The position numbers and the translations under genes are program-made. This document shows positions 13,595 to 21,466 of a stretch of 37,413 nt of DNA, in pieces (positions within the stretch are counted from its first letter, which is position 1; every line of letters starts with the position of its first letter). The DNA is from a virus, in IMG/VR virus record IMGVR_UViG_3300020471_001081, positions 1 through 37,413 of that record; one strand, 5' to 3'. The notes beneath the pieces are model-generated. The model did not search any database and was not told the origin of the DNA. It saw only the letters and a list, made by a program, of their open reading frames with translations.

Positions 13595-16069
13595 ATGAGT
13601 AAGCATCAACAACTATTAGAATTCGTCTCTAATTGTCCTTCTGATTGGTCCACGTGCCCGATATATGCAAAGGGCGTGACTATGAAAGATGGGAAGGTAG
13701 CGAAGGGTAAGTCACCTTATGGAGAAGCTATAAAGCCAGGTGCACATTGGTCCCCTTCAAGATCTGCCTTATTAATTGAAAGAGAGCCAGAAAATTTCAA
13801 AGCTTTTGGAGTATTTACAGGTGTTGCGAGTGGTGGTTTAACCATCTTCGATGTTGATTACAACCTTGGTGCAATTAAGAAAAAATGGGGCAAAGATTTA
13901 GAGAACGCTCCAACGATTACTTCTAATAAAAAGAACGCTGCAAAATATCTTTTTATTGTTCCTGAAGAAGATCGCTTAATTGTTAAGGGGATTTCACATG
14001 TAGCTGCTGATAAAGAAGGCTTTGAAGTTTTGTGGGGAAGGCAAGGTGTTTTATTTGGTGCTTATGGTGGACACGAACCAACTAAGACTCCTGAAGGGAT
14101 ATATAAATTTGAAGGAGATTTAAACAATATTCCTGTTGCTCCAACTTGGTTGTTGGAAAGGATGAAAGAGCAATACAGAAAGGAAAATGAGGATAGGCCA
14201 AAGAGAAGATTGAAAGATACTCGTTGGTCTAAACGAACCAAGGAAGAGAAGGTCATTATTGCTGAGAATTGCTTGAGTGTGATTCCTCATAAGGGTGCTT
14301 ACTCGGAAGAGTATTGGTGGCAGATAGGAGCGATGATTAATTCGGAGCTTCCTGGGGAAGAGGGTTTAAAAGTTTGGGAGAATTGGTCTAAGCAAGATCC
14401 TGAATACTCTTACTGCTGGTCTGTTGGTAATCCGTGTGAGCAGAAATGGAATAGGAGATGGAGGAGTGGTCCTGGTCTTGGTTTTGGAAGTCTTATTCAG
14501 TTGGCTGATGAGGTCGATCCAGAGAGAAAGAGATTTCAGAGAGACGATATATCAGCTTTAGTTGATGAGATAGAGGCTGTTGCTCAGAAATGGAAGCCTG
14601 AATATATCGGTGGTGAAGAATTAATTGCTAGGGGATTGGATCTTGAGGAAGAGATAGAAGATCCTGCTCTACTTGACCAGGCTAAAACTGTGCTTGCTAT
14701 GGAAGCTGGACGGGCCAGGGAAGGGGCTGTAGCGATTGATAGGTTGATTGATGCTCATCTGTCTTACAAACGTAATGCAGGGGGAAAGCCTAAAGATGTG
14801 GGGGATTTGGATGACACAGCTTTTGAGTATTTGATTCCTGGGTTATTACCGAAGCCTTGGTTGCTTTTGATTCATGCAGATGGTGGTACTGGTAAATCTG
14901 CTATGTGTCAGACACTTTGTAAGCACATCAGTCAGGGAAGAGATTTCAATGTGCATGGAGGAATGGTGGATATATCGAAGGGAAAATGTCTTTGGTTGAA
15001 TGGAGATCAGAGTGAAAGGATTACGAGGAGGCAGTTTAATTTGATTGGTGTTGATAGAGGTGTTGATGTAATCGGTGAATGGGATATGGCTTGGTATAGA
15101 AAGTTTTGCAAGATTCAAGGGGGCGGTCCAGGGAAGAAGGGAAGATATGACTTGATTGTTATTGACAGTCTTGATGGTTGTAATGACTCCAATCCTTATG
15201 AGGAAAACAGGAGAGAGTATGCACTTCCTTTAAAGAGATTGGCTAGAAGAAATGGTCAGGACTTTGGTGCTTGTTCAATTATTGTGATTCACCACAACAA
15301 CAGGAACGGTGGTTTTAGAGGAACATCTGCAATTAAGGCTGCTGTAGATGAAACATGGAATATGCAGAAGGTGAGTAAAAAAGAGTTAGCTGAAATGGCA
15401 GCTCCTTTTAACAGCAGACTTGTAACTGTGGAGAAATCAAGAGATGACAGGGAAGGACAAAGGATGTTGTTTAGTTTGCTTCCTGATTACACATATATCA
15501 TTGGTCCCGTTCCAGAAGGGAAGGATACTCAGAAGGACAACACTCCTAATCAGCACATGCTGGATATTCTTCAGTTGATGAGGGAGGAGAGAGTTCCTTG
15601 GTCTGCGGATTTATTAACTGATCACGAAAAAGTTGGAGGTATGCACAGAAAACGTGCCATCAGATATAGCCTCTCGAAGTTGCTTGCTCAGAAGTTGATT
15701 GTTAAGTGTGACGCACCAGAAAATATATCTTTTAAAGGCCGTCCACCTGCTTTTTACATGGCTCTTGGTACGAACCTAAAAACCTTCAGAAAAAGGGCAG
15801 TTTCCTTAACGCCCGATAATAGTAGTGTATTAACTCAAACTTCTTCTGCTGGAACGGATCTTATTGACAAAACGGAATTGTCAAAAGTCCCTTTTGTCAA
15901 AAGTCCTGGCTCGGATAAAGTAGAAGCAAATACTTTTGACAAAAATAGTTTTGACAAAACACCGATTGTCAATAAGAACGCTTCTGCTGGAACGGAAAAG
16001 AGTTTTTACACTCCCACACACAGACATAGGGAAAATGCACAAAAGTTCTGGAACGATCCAAAACCATGA
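13595..16069 (+). CDS. Bifunctional primase-polymerase / replicative helicase
   Basis: ATG 13595 gives 824 residues. The N-terminal archaeo-eukaryotic Prim-Pol domain shows the metal motif FDVDYN (D86 and D88), an AAKYLFIVP strand at about 115-123 and GVLFGAYGGHEP at about 151-162. A PriCT-like helical domain follows (about 225-310, with YWWQIGAMINSELPGEEGL). The C-terminal RecA-like ATPase has Walker A DGGTGKS at about 430-436 and Walker B LIVIDSLDG at about 519-527, followed by VIHHNNRNGGFRGTSAIKA. The last 100 residues are disordered and Ser/Thr/Lys-rich. It would unwind and prime the phage chromosome for the family A polymerase. The DNA of the tail carries an iteron-like cluster. Confidence 0.9.
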   Translation: MSKHQQLLEFVSNCPSDWSTCPIYAKGVTMKDGKVAKGKSPYGEAIKPGAHWSPSRSALLIEREPENFKAFGVFTGVASGGLTIFDVDYNLGAIKKKWGKDLENAPTITSNKKNAAKYLFIVPEEDRLIVKGISHVAADKEGFEVLWGRQGVLFGAYGGHEPTKTPEGIYKFEGDLNNIPVAPTWLLERMKEQYRKENEDRPKRRLKDTRWSKRTKEEKVIIAENCLSVIPHKGAYSEEYWWQIGAMINSELPGEEGLKVWENWSKQDPEYSYCWSVGNPCEQKWNRRWRSGPGLGFGSLIQLADEVDPERKRFQRDDISALVDEIEAVAQKWKPEYIGGEELIARGLDLEEEIEDPALLDQAKTVLAMEAGRAREGAVAIDRLIDAHLSYKRNAGGKPKDVGDLDDTAFEYLIPGLLPKPWLLLIHADGGTGKSAMCQTLCKHISQGRDFNVHGGMVDISKGKCLWLNGDQSERITRRQFNLIGVDRGVDVIGEWDMAWYRKFCKIQGGGPGKKGRYDLIVIDSLDGCNDSNPYEENRREYALPLKRLARRNGQDFGACSIIVIHHNNRNGGFRGTSAIKAAVDETWNMQKVSKKELAEMAAPFNSRLVTVEKSRDDREGQRMLFSLLPDYTYIIGPVPEGKDTQKDNTPNQHMLDILQLMREERVPWSADLLTDHEKVGGMHRKRAIRYSLSKLLAQKLIVKCDAPENISFKGRPPAFYMALGTNLKTFRKRAVSLTPDNSSVLTQTSSAGTDLIDKTELSKVPFVKSPGSDKVEANTFDKNSFDKTPIVNKNASAGTEKSFYTPTHRHRENAQKFWNDPKP
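15843..15996. repeat. Iteron-like cluster inside primase-helicase gene
   Basis: Two exact 16-base direct repeats, CTTCTGCTGGAACGGA (15843-15858 and 15981-15996), flank six copies of a TTTTGACAAAA-type site. Plus-strand copies are at 15864, 15934 and 15949; minus-strand copies are at 15878, 15892 and 15966 (left ends). Three are perfect 11-mers, and the core TTTTG-W-CAAAA is itself symmetric. Copies on the two strands encode different residues, so the repetition is at DNA level. This looks like initiator-binding iterons of a replication origin. Confidence 0.55.
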
Positions 16070-16317
16070 TTAAGTTTCCTGTTCGCCTCGCTATTTACCA
16101 AATGCGATACACAGAAGCTCTTGCTTGTGTTCGATATACCTCTTATGGAGAAGACGGAATTGCAAATGGTGTAGATGTTGTGGACTATGGATATGGTGAA
16201 GAAGATTTAATGGAAACGGATACGACTTCTGCAATTGAGATGGGTATGGATGTTTCGATAATCACATCAAAAGATATAAAAATGTTTCCAAGGCTTGCCG
16301 AATATACTCAAAACTAA
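16066..16317 (+). CDS. 83-residue acidic protein, unknown function
   Basis: Begins MIKFPVRLAIYQMRYTEALA after an ATGA overlap with the primase-helicase stop, so it is cotranslated with it. The N-terminal third is basic and hydrophobic; the rest is acidic with many Gly and Asp residues (YGYGEEDLMETDTTS). It has no recognisable motif. Coupling to the helicase gene suggests a replication accessory role, as inference only. Confidence 0.65.
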   Translation: MIKFPVRLAIYQMRYTEALACVRYTSYGEDGIANGVDVVDYGYGEEDLMETDTTSAIEMGMDVSIITSKDIKMFPRLAEYTQN

Positions 16318-16323
16318 TATTTG

Positions 16324-16332
16324 TGCTACAGT
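16324..16332 (+). promoter_or_regulatory. Extended -10 promoter before polymerase operon
   Basis: TGC-TACAGT lies in the same context (GCTACAGTA-NN-GGAGT) as the early promoter at 9734-9742, just past the stop at 16317. It probably drives the genes from 16377 to the DNA polymerase. Confidence 0.5.
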
Positions 16333-16376
16333 AATGGAGTAAACATTCAGGGGCGGTATCCATTCCGTTATACCCA

Positions 16377-16697
16377 ATGCAAAATGCAATTAACGTCCGT
16401 CTTTCAGACAAGCAATTCCACTTCGTTAAGGAATTTGCCAAGGATAAAGTAAGAACACCAGAACAAATTCTTTGGTTAGCACTTACTGAATACTTTGAAA
16501 GTGTTAGATACAGAGAGGAAGTTTGTGTCTACAGAGATCCAGCAGATTTCTCTGAAGAAGAGAAGGAAAAAATGGCTAGATGGGATTCAAATGATGAAAA
16601 GAAATCAGAGGATTATGTGCAAAGAACTTACGATGACAAAGCAACAGAAGAAATTGCCAAGTCTTTTGCACAAAATATATTAGAAGGGGTGCAGTAA
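16377..16697 (+). CDS. Ribbon-helix-helix-like small protein
   Basis: The 106-residue protein begins MQNAINVRLSDKQFHFVKEF. The order strand (INVRLS), helix (DKQFHFVKEFAKDK), turn (RTPEQ) and helix (ILWLALTEYFESVR) fits an Arc/CopG ribbon-helix-helix DNA-binding domain. An acidic helical C-terminus could bind partners. It is the first gene behind the 16324 promoter and may control that operon. RHH domains are hard to call by eye, so this is tentative. Confidence 0.55.
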   Translation: MQNAINVRLSDKQFHFVKEFAKDKVRTPEQILWLALTEYFESVRYREEVCVYRDPADFSEEEKEKMARWDSNDEKKSEDYVQRTYDDKATEEIAKSFAQNILEGVQ

Positions 16698-16861
16698 TGA
16701 ATAAATTTACTTCAGAGGAACTAGATCTTCTTTATAACTTGGTTCGTGATCAACATGACGATGTTATGAGAGGAGATTGGGATGCAGTAAAAGATGAAAT
16801 ATCTGAACTGCACTTAATCATGCACAAGATACTTAAGTTTCAAAAAGGAGGAAATATATAA
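16697..16861 (+). CDS. 54-residue helical protein
   Basis: ATG 16697 overlaps the previous TAA by one base. The product begins MNKFTSEELDLLYNLVRDQH and is helical and acidic, ending KFQKGGNI. Its last codons contain the AAGGAGG ribosome-binding site of the next gene. No function recognised. Confidence 0.6.
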   Translation: MNKFTSEELDLLYNLVRDQHDDVMRGDWDAVKDEISELHLIMHKILKFQKGGNI

Positions 16862-17031
16862 TGAATAAAAAACTAATCAAATTTGAATTTACTGAAAAAG
16901 AAGCAGCCTATCTGTATGAAGAAATTCATAGAATAGAAGGCTATGTAGGAATTTTAGGATTAGAGGATGAATGTGAACCTTGGGTTATATGCAACAAGTT
17001 TTGTAAACAGTATAAGGAGCAAATCAAATGA
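16861..17031 (+). CDS. 56-residue protein, unknown function
   Basis: ATG 16861 is preceded by an AAGGAGG ribosome-binding site at a good distance, and the stop overlaps the next ATG (ATGA). It begins MNKKLIKFEFTEKEAAYLYE, contains three Cys residues in its second half and is mostly helical. It resembles the small phage proteins that regulate or accompany replication genes, but no family is recognised. Confidence 0.65.
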   Translation: MNKKLIKFEFTEKEAAYLYEEIHRIEGYVGILGLEDECEPWVICNKFCKQYKEQIK

Positions 17032-17285
17032 AGGAATTATCTGAACTTGATGCCATTAAATATGCTCTTAAAGCACTAACAAGAGTGCAGACAAGAGAAG
17101 ATAAAAGGCATATAATGGATGCCCATCTAAATGCTGAAATGCGTGAATACTTAGAAGAGGCTATTGAACTTTTGGAACGTATTGATGAGTACGAACCAAT
17201 GGCTGTTCACACACCTGGAACGATTAAAGCTAAAAAGTACGATGATTATCTTTTTGGTGACTGCGAAGCGGAGGATCTCAAATGA
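17028..17285 (+). CDS. 85-residue helical protein
   Basis: Begins MKELSELDAIKYALKALTRV and is predicted to form two long helices up to about residue 52 (LEEAIELLERIDEYEPM), then a short C-terminal segment with Cys. It overlaps both neighbours by four bases (ATGA), so it is part of a translationally coupled run leading to the polymerase. Function not known. Confidence 0.65.
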   Translation: MKELSELDAIKYALKALTRVQTREDKRHIMDAHLNAEMREYLEEAIELLERIDEYEPMAVHTPGTIKAKKYDDYLFGDCEAEDLK

Positions 17286-18007
17286 TTGAATTTAATCAAA
17301 AAGAGATGTTAACTAAGCGATCTGTGCTTAGTTTTGCTGGCTCTGAAATTGACGCTGTAAAGGAAGAAGATGGCATTATATATGTTGTCTTTAAGGAAGA
17401 AAATAGTGAACTACAACAGCTTGATATATGGGTTGTTCAGTTAACTAAAGATCAGTTCTCCCAGGTAAGGAGAGAGATTGACATTCAGCCTATTTCTAAT
17501 GAACAACTTCGGGCTATACATGCCAAAGAAGATGAAAAGGAAAGGAAGAAAAAAGTAGCAGAACTTATACCTGTTCCTACTCCAGAAGTTGAGGTAACTA
17601 TCTCTACTCCTAGTGCAAAAGGTAAGGTTGTTCTTCCTACAGAAAAGCAAGCTCCTATTAACTGGAAAGATAATTCTTGCGTACAGGAAGCTAGGAGAAG
17701 TCGTCAAAAATTAGACGAACCTTTTGTTAGCAGTATGCTTCAGCTTATCTTTAGATGGCACAGCAAAAATGATTATTCAAAGCATAGAAATGCTAATCAT
17801 AGTTTGTCTCATTTACTAAAGAAAACTATTCCAGGTCAATTCAAATTACCTTTTGAAAACTGTAGGAGAATTTACTGTGCACAATCTTATGCAGAGTGGA
17901 CAACTCCTTACGCAAACAATTGGAAAAGGCTAGTAAAAGAGCTAAAAGATAGAGGTTATCACGACGCAATTCCACCCTACTTATTGAAACATTATGGATC
18001 TAATTGA
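17282..18007 (+). CDS. 241-residue two-part protein, unknown function
   Basis: The N-terminal part (about 1-75) is beta-rich (IIYVVFKEENSELQQLDIWVVQLTKDQF). A charged, Pro/Thr/Val-rich linker follows (about 85-125, with KEDEKERKKKVAEL), then a basic C-terminal domain (about 140-235) with His, Trp and Arg residues (FRWHSKNDYSKHRN; NWKRLVKELKDRGYHDAI). The C-terminal domain could bind nucleic acid. It lies in the coupled run before the polymerase gene and overlaps the next gene by 14 bases. No family recognised. Confidence 0.65.
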   Translation: MIEFNQKEMLTKRSVLSFAGSEIDAVKEEDGIIYVVFKEENSELQQLDIWVVQLTKDQFSQVRREIDIQPISNEQLRAIHAKEDEKERKKKVAELIPVPTPEVEVTISTPSAKGKVVLPTEKQAPINWKDNSCVQEARRSRQKLDEPFVSSMLQLIFRWHSKNDYSKHRNANHSLSHLLKKTIPGQFKLPFENCRRIYCAQSYAEWTTPYANNWKRLVKELKDRGYHDAIPPYLLKHYGSN

Positions 18008-18233
18008 AGAGCTACAAATTCAAAGAGCTTTATCAGAAGCTTTTAATGAATTAAACACGAAAAAGGAAGCTATTTACAAAAAACACACCCTTAATCGTGC
18101 ACAACAAAGTACTGAGGAATTTGAAAAATCCTGGCAGTACTATGAAGGATACAGAGACGCAACAATGGCTCTCTTAGAACATTCAATCTCCCTCGGAAAA
18201 CCCACTCAACTGGAGCTTAACTTAAATGTCTGA
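17994..18233 (+). CDS. 79-residue helical protein
   Basis: Begins MDLIEELQIQRALSEAFNEL and is helical throughout with a basic middle. The C-terminal TQLELNLNV is reminiscent of a short clamp- or polymerase-binding peptide (QL-[DE]-[LF]-like), which is speculative. It overlaps the upstream gene by 14 bases and the polymerase gene by eight, so the products are made together. Function not known. Confidence 0.6.
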   Translation: MDLIEELQIQRALSEAFNELNTKKEAIYKKHTLNRAQQSTEEFEKSWQYYEGYRDATMALLEHSISLGKPTQLELNLNV

Positions 18234-20058
18234 CTACAAAGTGTACTACGGTATTGAGAACCTACATCTTCTTGATACCTGCATAACGATAGCGTTTGAT
18301 ACGGAAACGCTCCAGCTACAACCAGAAAAGGGGAAGCTCAGACTTCTTCAGATTGGTTGCAAAGAACGGAACACAATCATAGTTATTGATTGTTTTGAAT
18401 TAGAGGAAAGGGACTGGAAGTATCTGGAACGATTCTTTGATACTCCTCGTTTTTGGATTGCCCATAATGCTGTGTTCGATATTGCTTGGTTGCAGGAGTA
18501 CAACATTCACCTAAAAGGAACGCTTCGATGCACAATGCTTGCAAATCGTTTACTTACAAATGGGATACCAGCTTTAAAACATGGATTAGATAGTGTTGTT
18601 AAAAGACACTTAGGTATTGAGTTATCTAAGGAACAACAAAAATCTGATTGGAGCGTACCTGAGTTAAGTGAAGAACAACTTGAGTATGCAGCCAAAGATG
18701 TTGAAGTTCTTTTGGAATTAGACAGGAAGCTGGAAGACAAGATCAACTATGGACAGCTTGATATTGCAGAAGAGTTAGAGGTTAGAACTATTCCTGCTCT
18801 TGCTCAGATGTGGAGAACAGGTCTTCCCTGGAACAAAACTGCATTAGAGCAGTGTCGCTCTGATTATGAATATGATGTGGAGCAACTTGGAAGAGAGTTC
18901 TTAATCAAATTAGATGAAGCTTTGCCTGAAGATCAAAAGCTTCCTAGAGATGGTGACGATGACATGGCTCCATTTAATTTACGAGCCAAGGATGAAGGTT
19001 CTATTCGGTTAGGGACTAAAAAATATAAGGGGTTTAATTTGAATAGTCCAAAACAGTTGCTTGAAAAATTTACGGCTGTGTTAGGTGAGGAGCCTAAAGA
19101 CTCTAATGGAAAAAAGAGTGCTTCAAGGCAAGCATTGAGAGGGTATGCAGCAGACCATGAAGTAATTCAAATTTACTTGCAATGGAAGCGCACAGAAAAG
19201 AGAAGGCAAATGGTGACTTCTATTCAGGAGAAGATGGATAATGATGGATTTGTTCGAGCTTCATATATGCAGCTTGGAGCAGATACAGGTCGGATGAGTT
19301 GCATTAAGCCGAATAATCAGCAGATTCCTAGGGATGATTCTTTTAGGCAATGTGTTCAGGCTCCTGATGGTTGGGTGCTGGTAGATGCTGACTATGGGCA
19401 GATGGAATTAAGACTTGCTGCTGCATTAGCGGAAGACGAGAACATGATTTCTGTGTTTAAAGAAGGTGGTGATTTGCATGAATACACAGCACAGGCAATG
19501 GGTTGTGACAGGCAGGTAGCAAAATCCGCAAACTTTGGTTTGTTGTATGGGGCAGGTGCAGATGGCTTGCGAAATTACGCAGGTGCTAGTGGCCTAACTA
19601 TGACAAGAGATGAAGCTGCCAAGATACGCAACGACTGGCTTGGCACGTACCAGGGAGTTAGGGATTGGCAGAGAGAAAACGCCGAGGAAGCTGATCGTAC
19701 ACAGAAAAATGAGAAGCCTTACATAAGGATTCCCGTGTCAAAAATGAGACGATTTCTTCCAGGCGATTTGAACAAAATTACGGTACGATGCAATACCCCA
19801 ATACAGGGGGCAGGTGCAGCAATATTGAAGAAGGCTTTAGGGGAACTTTGGCCTGTGGTTAAAGAAGCAGGAGAAGACACCGTTCGTATTGCAGCAGCGA
19901 TACATGACGAAATTCTTTTGTTGGTTAAAGAAGAGGAAGCGGAAAAGTGGGCAGCGATATTGAGGGAAAAAATGGAAGAGGCAGAGGCTATCTGGCTCGG
20001 AGAAATACCTGCGTTAGCAGAGACATCTATCGGCAAAACATGGAGGGAGGTCCATTGA
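18226..20058 (+). CDS. DNA polymerase, family A, with 3'-5' exonuclease
   Basis: The 610-residue enzyme has an N-terminal DnaQ-like proofreading domain: FDTET (D25, E27), HNAVFD (N81, D85) and YAAKD (Y154, D158). The palm contains motif A VDADYGQMELR with catalytic D389; the usual DYSQ serine is a glycine here. The O helix reads RQVAKSANFGLLYG (residues 429-442) with Phe at 437, the position equivalent to E. coli Pol I Phe762, and Tyr at 441. Motif C is IHDEILL (H560, D561). There is no 5'-3' exonuclease domain, as is usual for phage replicases. It works with the primase-helicase and ssDNA-binding protein in this window. Phe at the 762 position has been linked to virulent phages in virioplankton surveys. 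Confidence 0.95.
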   Translation: MSDYKVYYGIENLHLLDTCITIAFDTETLQLQPEKGKLRLLQIGCKERNTIIVIDCFELEERDWKYLERFFDTPRFWIAHNAVFDIAWLQEYNIHLKGTLRCTMLANRLLTNGIPALKHGLDSVVKRHLGIELSKEQQKSDWSVPELSEEQLEYAAKDVEVLLELDRKLEDKINYGQLDIAEELEVRTIPALAQMWRTGLPWNKTALEQCRSDYEYDVEQLGREFLIKLDEALPEDQKLPRDGDDDMAPFNLRAKDEGSIRLGTKKYKGFNLNSPKQLLEKFTAVLGEEPKDSNGKKSASRQALRGYAADHEVIQIYLQWKRTEKRRQMVTSIQEKMDNDGFVRASYMQLGADTGRMSCIKPNNQQIPRDDSFRQCVQAPDGWVLVDADYGQMELRLAAALAEDENMISVFKEGGDLHEYTAQAMGCDRQVAKSANFGLLYGAGADGLRNYAGASGLTMTRDEAAKIRNDWLGTYQGVRDWQRENAEEADRTQKNEKPYIRIPVSKMRRFLPGDLNKITVRCNTPIQGAGAAILKKALGELWPVVKEAGEDTVRIAAAIHDEILLLVKEEEAEKWAAILREKMEEAEAIWLGEIPALAETSIGKTWREVH

Positions 20059-20234
20059 TTTCAATTTTTCATACGGAATCTGGCTGGTGTTTACGTCAGC
20101 TAGAAGACGAGCTAGGTTACTACAGCAGTCTGCCAGAGGTTATGAATGTCGCCTATTCAAAAGAGTGGCAGACAGATAATTATGGAGAGGTTGAACAAAG
20201 AGATTGTTCAAGCGACTACGGGAGATCTCCATAG
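20055..20234 (+). CDS. 59-residue protein, TTG start, unknown function
   Basis: The likely start is TTG 20055, which overlaps the polymerase stop and follows a GGAGGGAGG ribosome-binding site. The product reads LISIFHTESGWCLRQLEDEL at its start and continues with YYSSLPEVMNVAYSKEWQTD. It is acidic and overlaps the next gene by 53 bases. The ribosome-binding site is the main support. Function not known. Confidence 0.5.
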   Translation: MISIFHTESGWCLRQLEDELGYYSSLPEVMNVAYSKEWQTDNYGEVEQRDCSSDYGRSP

Positions 20235-20358
20235 GGCAGCAGACTTTTTAGAGGGAGCTAGGAAAATTCGTGCTGGTTCTAAAAGACAAAGGAACGCATC
20301 CAGGCAAGCTCAGCGAACCGCTTATCTTAAAAAAGTCGATAATCCTATTTCGTGGTAG
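20182..20358 (+). CDS. 58-residue basic protein
   Basis: The start ATG 20182 (MERLNKEIVQATTGDLHRAA) is preferred because the longer frame from 20146 uses codons inside the previous gene without a ribosome-binding site; GAGAGG overlaps the chosen start. The second half is highly basic (KIRAGSKRQRNASRQAQRT), so nucleic acid binding is likely. Function not known. Confidence 0.55.
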   Translation: MERLNKEIVQATTGDLHRAADFLEGARKIRAGSKRQRNASRQAQRTAYLKKVDNPISW

Positions 20359-20381
20359 AGTAGTACAACGACAATGTTGAA

Positions 20382-20687
20382 ATGGCTCTCAGACACGGAA
20401 ACAAGACTTATCTTCAAATTCTGCTCGATCCAAACAGAGCAAAACTTCTAATGGGTCAAGCACAAGCGGAAAATATAAGGGCTACTGCCTGGGTACGGAA
20501 CTTAATCTACAAGGAACTAGAGAAGCAATTACCTAGCTCTGTCTATAAAGAAGCGGTTGCACAAGACGAAGCTTCATGGAGAAAATCTATTCGCAAGAGA
20601 ATAGAAGGCCGATTACCAAACAACTCACCTACAGAACAAAATAACGATGACGACAGCATCCACGACCCCGAAATTCAAGGTCAATGA
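20382..20687 (+). CDS. Ribbon-helix-helix-type DNA-binding protein
   Basis: The 101-residue protein begins MALRHGNKTYLQILLDPNRA. It shows the RHH order: a strand (KTYLQILLD), a helix (RAKLLMGQAQAENI), the turn RATA and a second helix (WVRNLIYKELEKQL). The C-terminal 40 residues are polar and acidic (NNDDDSIHDPE). Such proteins are usually dimeric repressors that bind inverted repeats. It is a candidate regulator of the dyads found at 13498-13513 or 8775-8789, as inference. Its 3' end overlaps the next gene by 41 bases. Confidence 0.65.
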   Translation: MALRHGNKTYLQILLDPNRAKLLMGQAQAENIRATAWVRNLIYKELEKQLPSSVYKEAVAQDEASWRKSIRKRIEGRLPNNSPTEQNNDDDSIHDPEIQGQ

Positions 20688-20868
20688 CCAGGTAAATAAA
20701 AAGGTAAATTCAGGCGTTTATCTATATGTAGGGTCTACGGCTGGAACGATCACAGAAGTTAAAACTAAATACAACGTCAGAGGTCGAATTTGTTATTACT
20801 ACGGAGTTAAATGGCCTGACGGTAGAAGCTCAGAACATGCACAGCACATATTAGTTCCAGCTCCATAA
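20647..20868 (+). CDS. KOW/SH3-like small protein
   Basis: The 73-residue protein is beta-rich: FKVNDQVNKKVNSGVYLYVG, then GTITEVKTKYNVRGRICYYYGVKWPDGRSSEHAQ. This 'entry strand, GTI, long hairpin, WPDG' layout is common in phage SH3-barrel proteins of unknown role and resembles KOW motifs. It may bind nucleic acid or another protein. The stop shares a base with the next start. Confidence 0.6.
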   Translation: MTTASTTPKFKVNDQVNKKVNSGVYLYVGSTAGTITEVKTKYNVRGRICYYYGVKWPDGRSSEHAQHILVPAP

Positions 20869-21089
20869 TGGTTAATAAAATTCAAGCAGACTGTCCTAAG
20901 TGCAGCGTTACTAGGACTAGAGTTGTATGCACTAAACGTGCTCCCGATGGAGTCACTATTAGACGTAGAAGATGTGTTATCTGTGATCACCGTTGGTACA
21001 CGATCCAATACCCTGAAATTGCTGTTTCAAATACTGAAATAAAGTGGGTAGGAACTGGAAGTAACGCTAGATTTACACCGTCTGCATAG
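20868..21089 (+). CDS. NrdR-type zinc-ribbon protein without ATP cone
   Basis: The 73-residue product has CPKC (residues 9-12) and CVIC (36-39) around the segment TRVVCTKRAPDGVTIRRRRC. This matches the zinc ribbon of NrdR, the repressor of ribonucleotide reductase genes, where 'DG..IRRRR..C' is diagnostic. The ATP-cone domain of NrdR is absent, so nucleotide sensing is lost. It could bind NrdR boxes of the host or act as a phage transcription factor. It ends the replication operon just before a bidirectional terminator. Confidence 0.65.
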   Translation: MVNKIQADCPKCSVTRTRVVCTKRAPDGVTIRRRRCVICDHRWYTIQYPEIAVSNTEIKWVGTGSNARFTPSA

Positions 21090-21097
21090 ACAGCAAA

Positions 21098-21129
21098 ACC
21101 TCTTGCACTGGGGATCTGATGCAAGAGGT
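21098..21129. terminator. Bidirectional terminator between convergent operons
   Basis: ACCTCTTGCA and TGCAAGAGGT pair over 10 bp around a 12-base loop. T-rich tracts follow on both strands (CTTTT on plus further out, TTTT directly on minus). It separates the rightward replication operon from the leftward small-gene stack. Confidence 0.8.
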
Positions 21130-21169
21130 CTTGTGCTTTTCGCCGTGGAGCATCATTAAGACTCCGCTA

Positions 21170-21466
21170 CTATTCTAGCTTTAATATTTTTTTAAGCAAA
21201 TTCTTGCTTTCTTTAGGTTGTTTATCCATATTTCTAACAACTAATGTTTGCAGTTCTGCAATCCTTGTAAGGCATCCAGCAATAAAAATACTTTGTTGAT
21301 GATTTTGTCTTGCAACATCTTCTGCATATCTTTTAACTCGCTCAATATCATCAGAAACCTTGATAGATCTTATTTCTTTTTCTAAATGCAGTTCTTCTTC
21401 TAGGCTTGGAGGTTGAGCTAGTTCTAAGACAAACGAAAAATCAAGAGGTACGTCTGCTTTTTTCAT
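21170..21466 (-). CDS. 98-residue helical protein of cyanophage type
   Basis: Begins MKKADVPLDFSFVLELAQPP and continues as helices with SLEEELHLEKEIRSIKVSDD, then DVARQNHQQSIFIAGCLTRIAELQ. I recall small cyanophage proteins with the same order (an 'LDF.F.LELA' start, then 'DDIE..KRYA...ARQ..QQ..FIA.CL..IAELQ'), but cannot confirm this here. It is the last gene of the leftward stack. No function is known. Confidence 0.65.
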   Translation of the reverse strand: MKKADVPLDFSFVLELAQPPSLEEELHLEKEIRSIKVSDDIERVKRYAEDVARQNHQQSIFIAGCLTRIAELQTLVVRNMDKQPKESKNLLKKILKLE

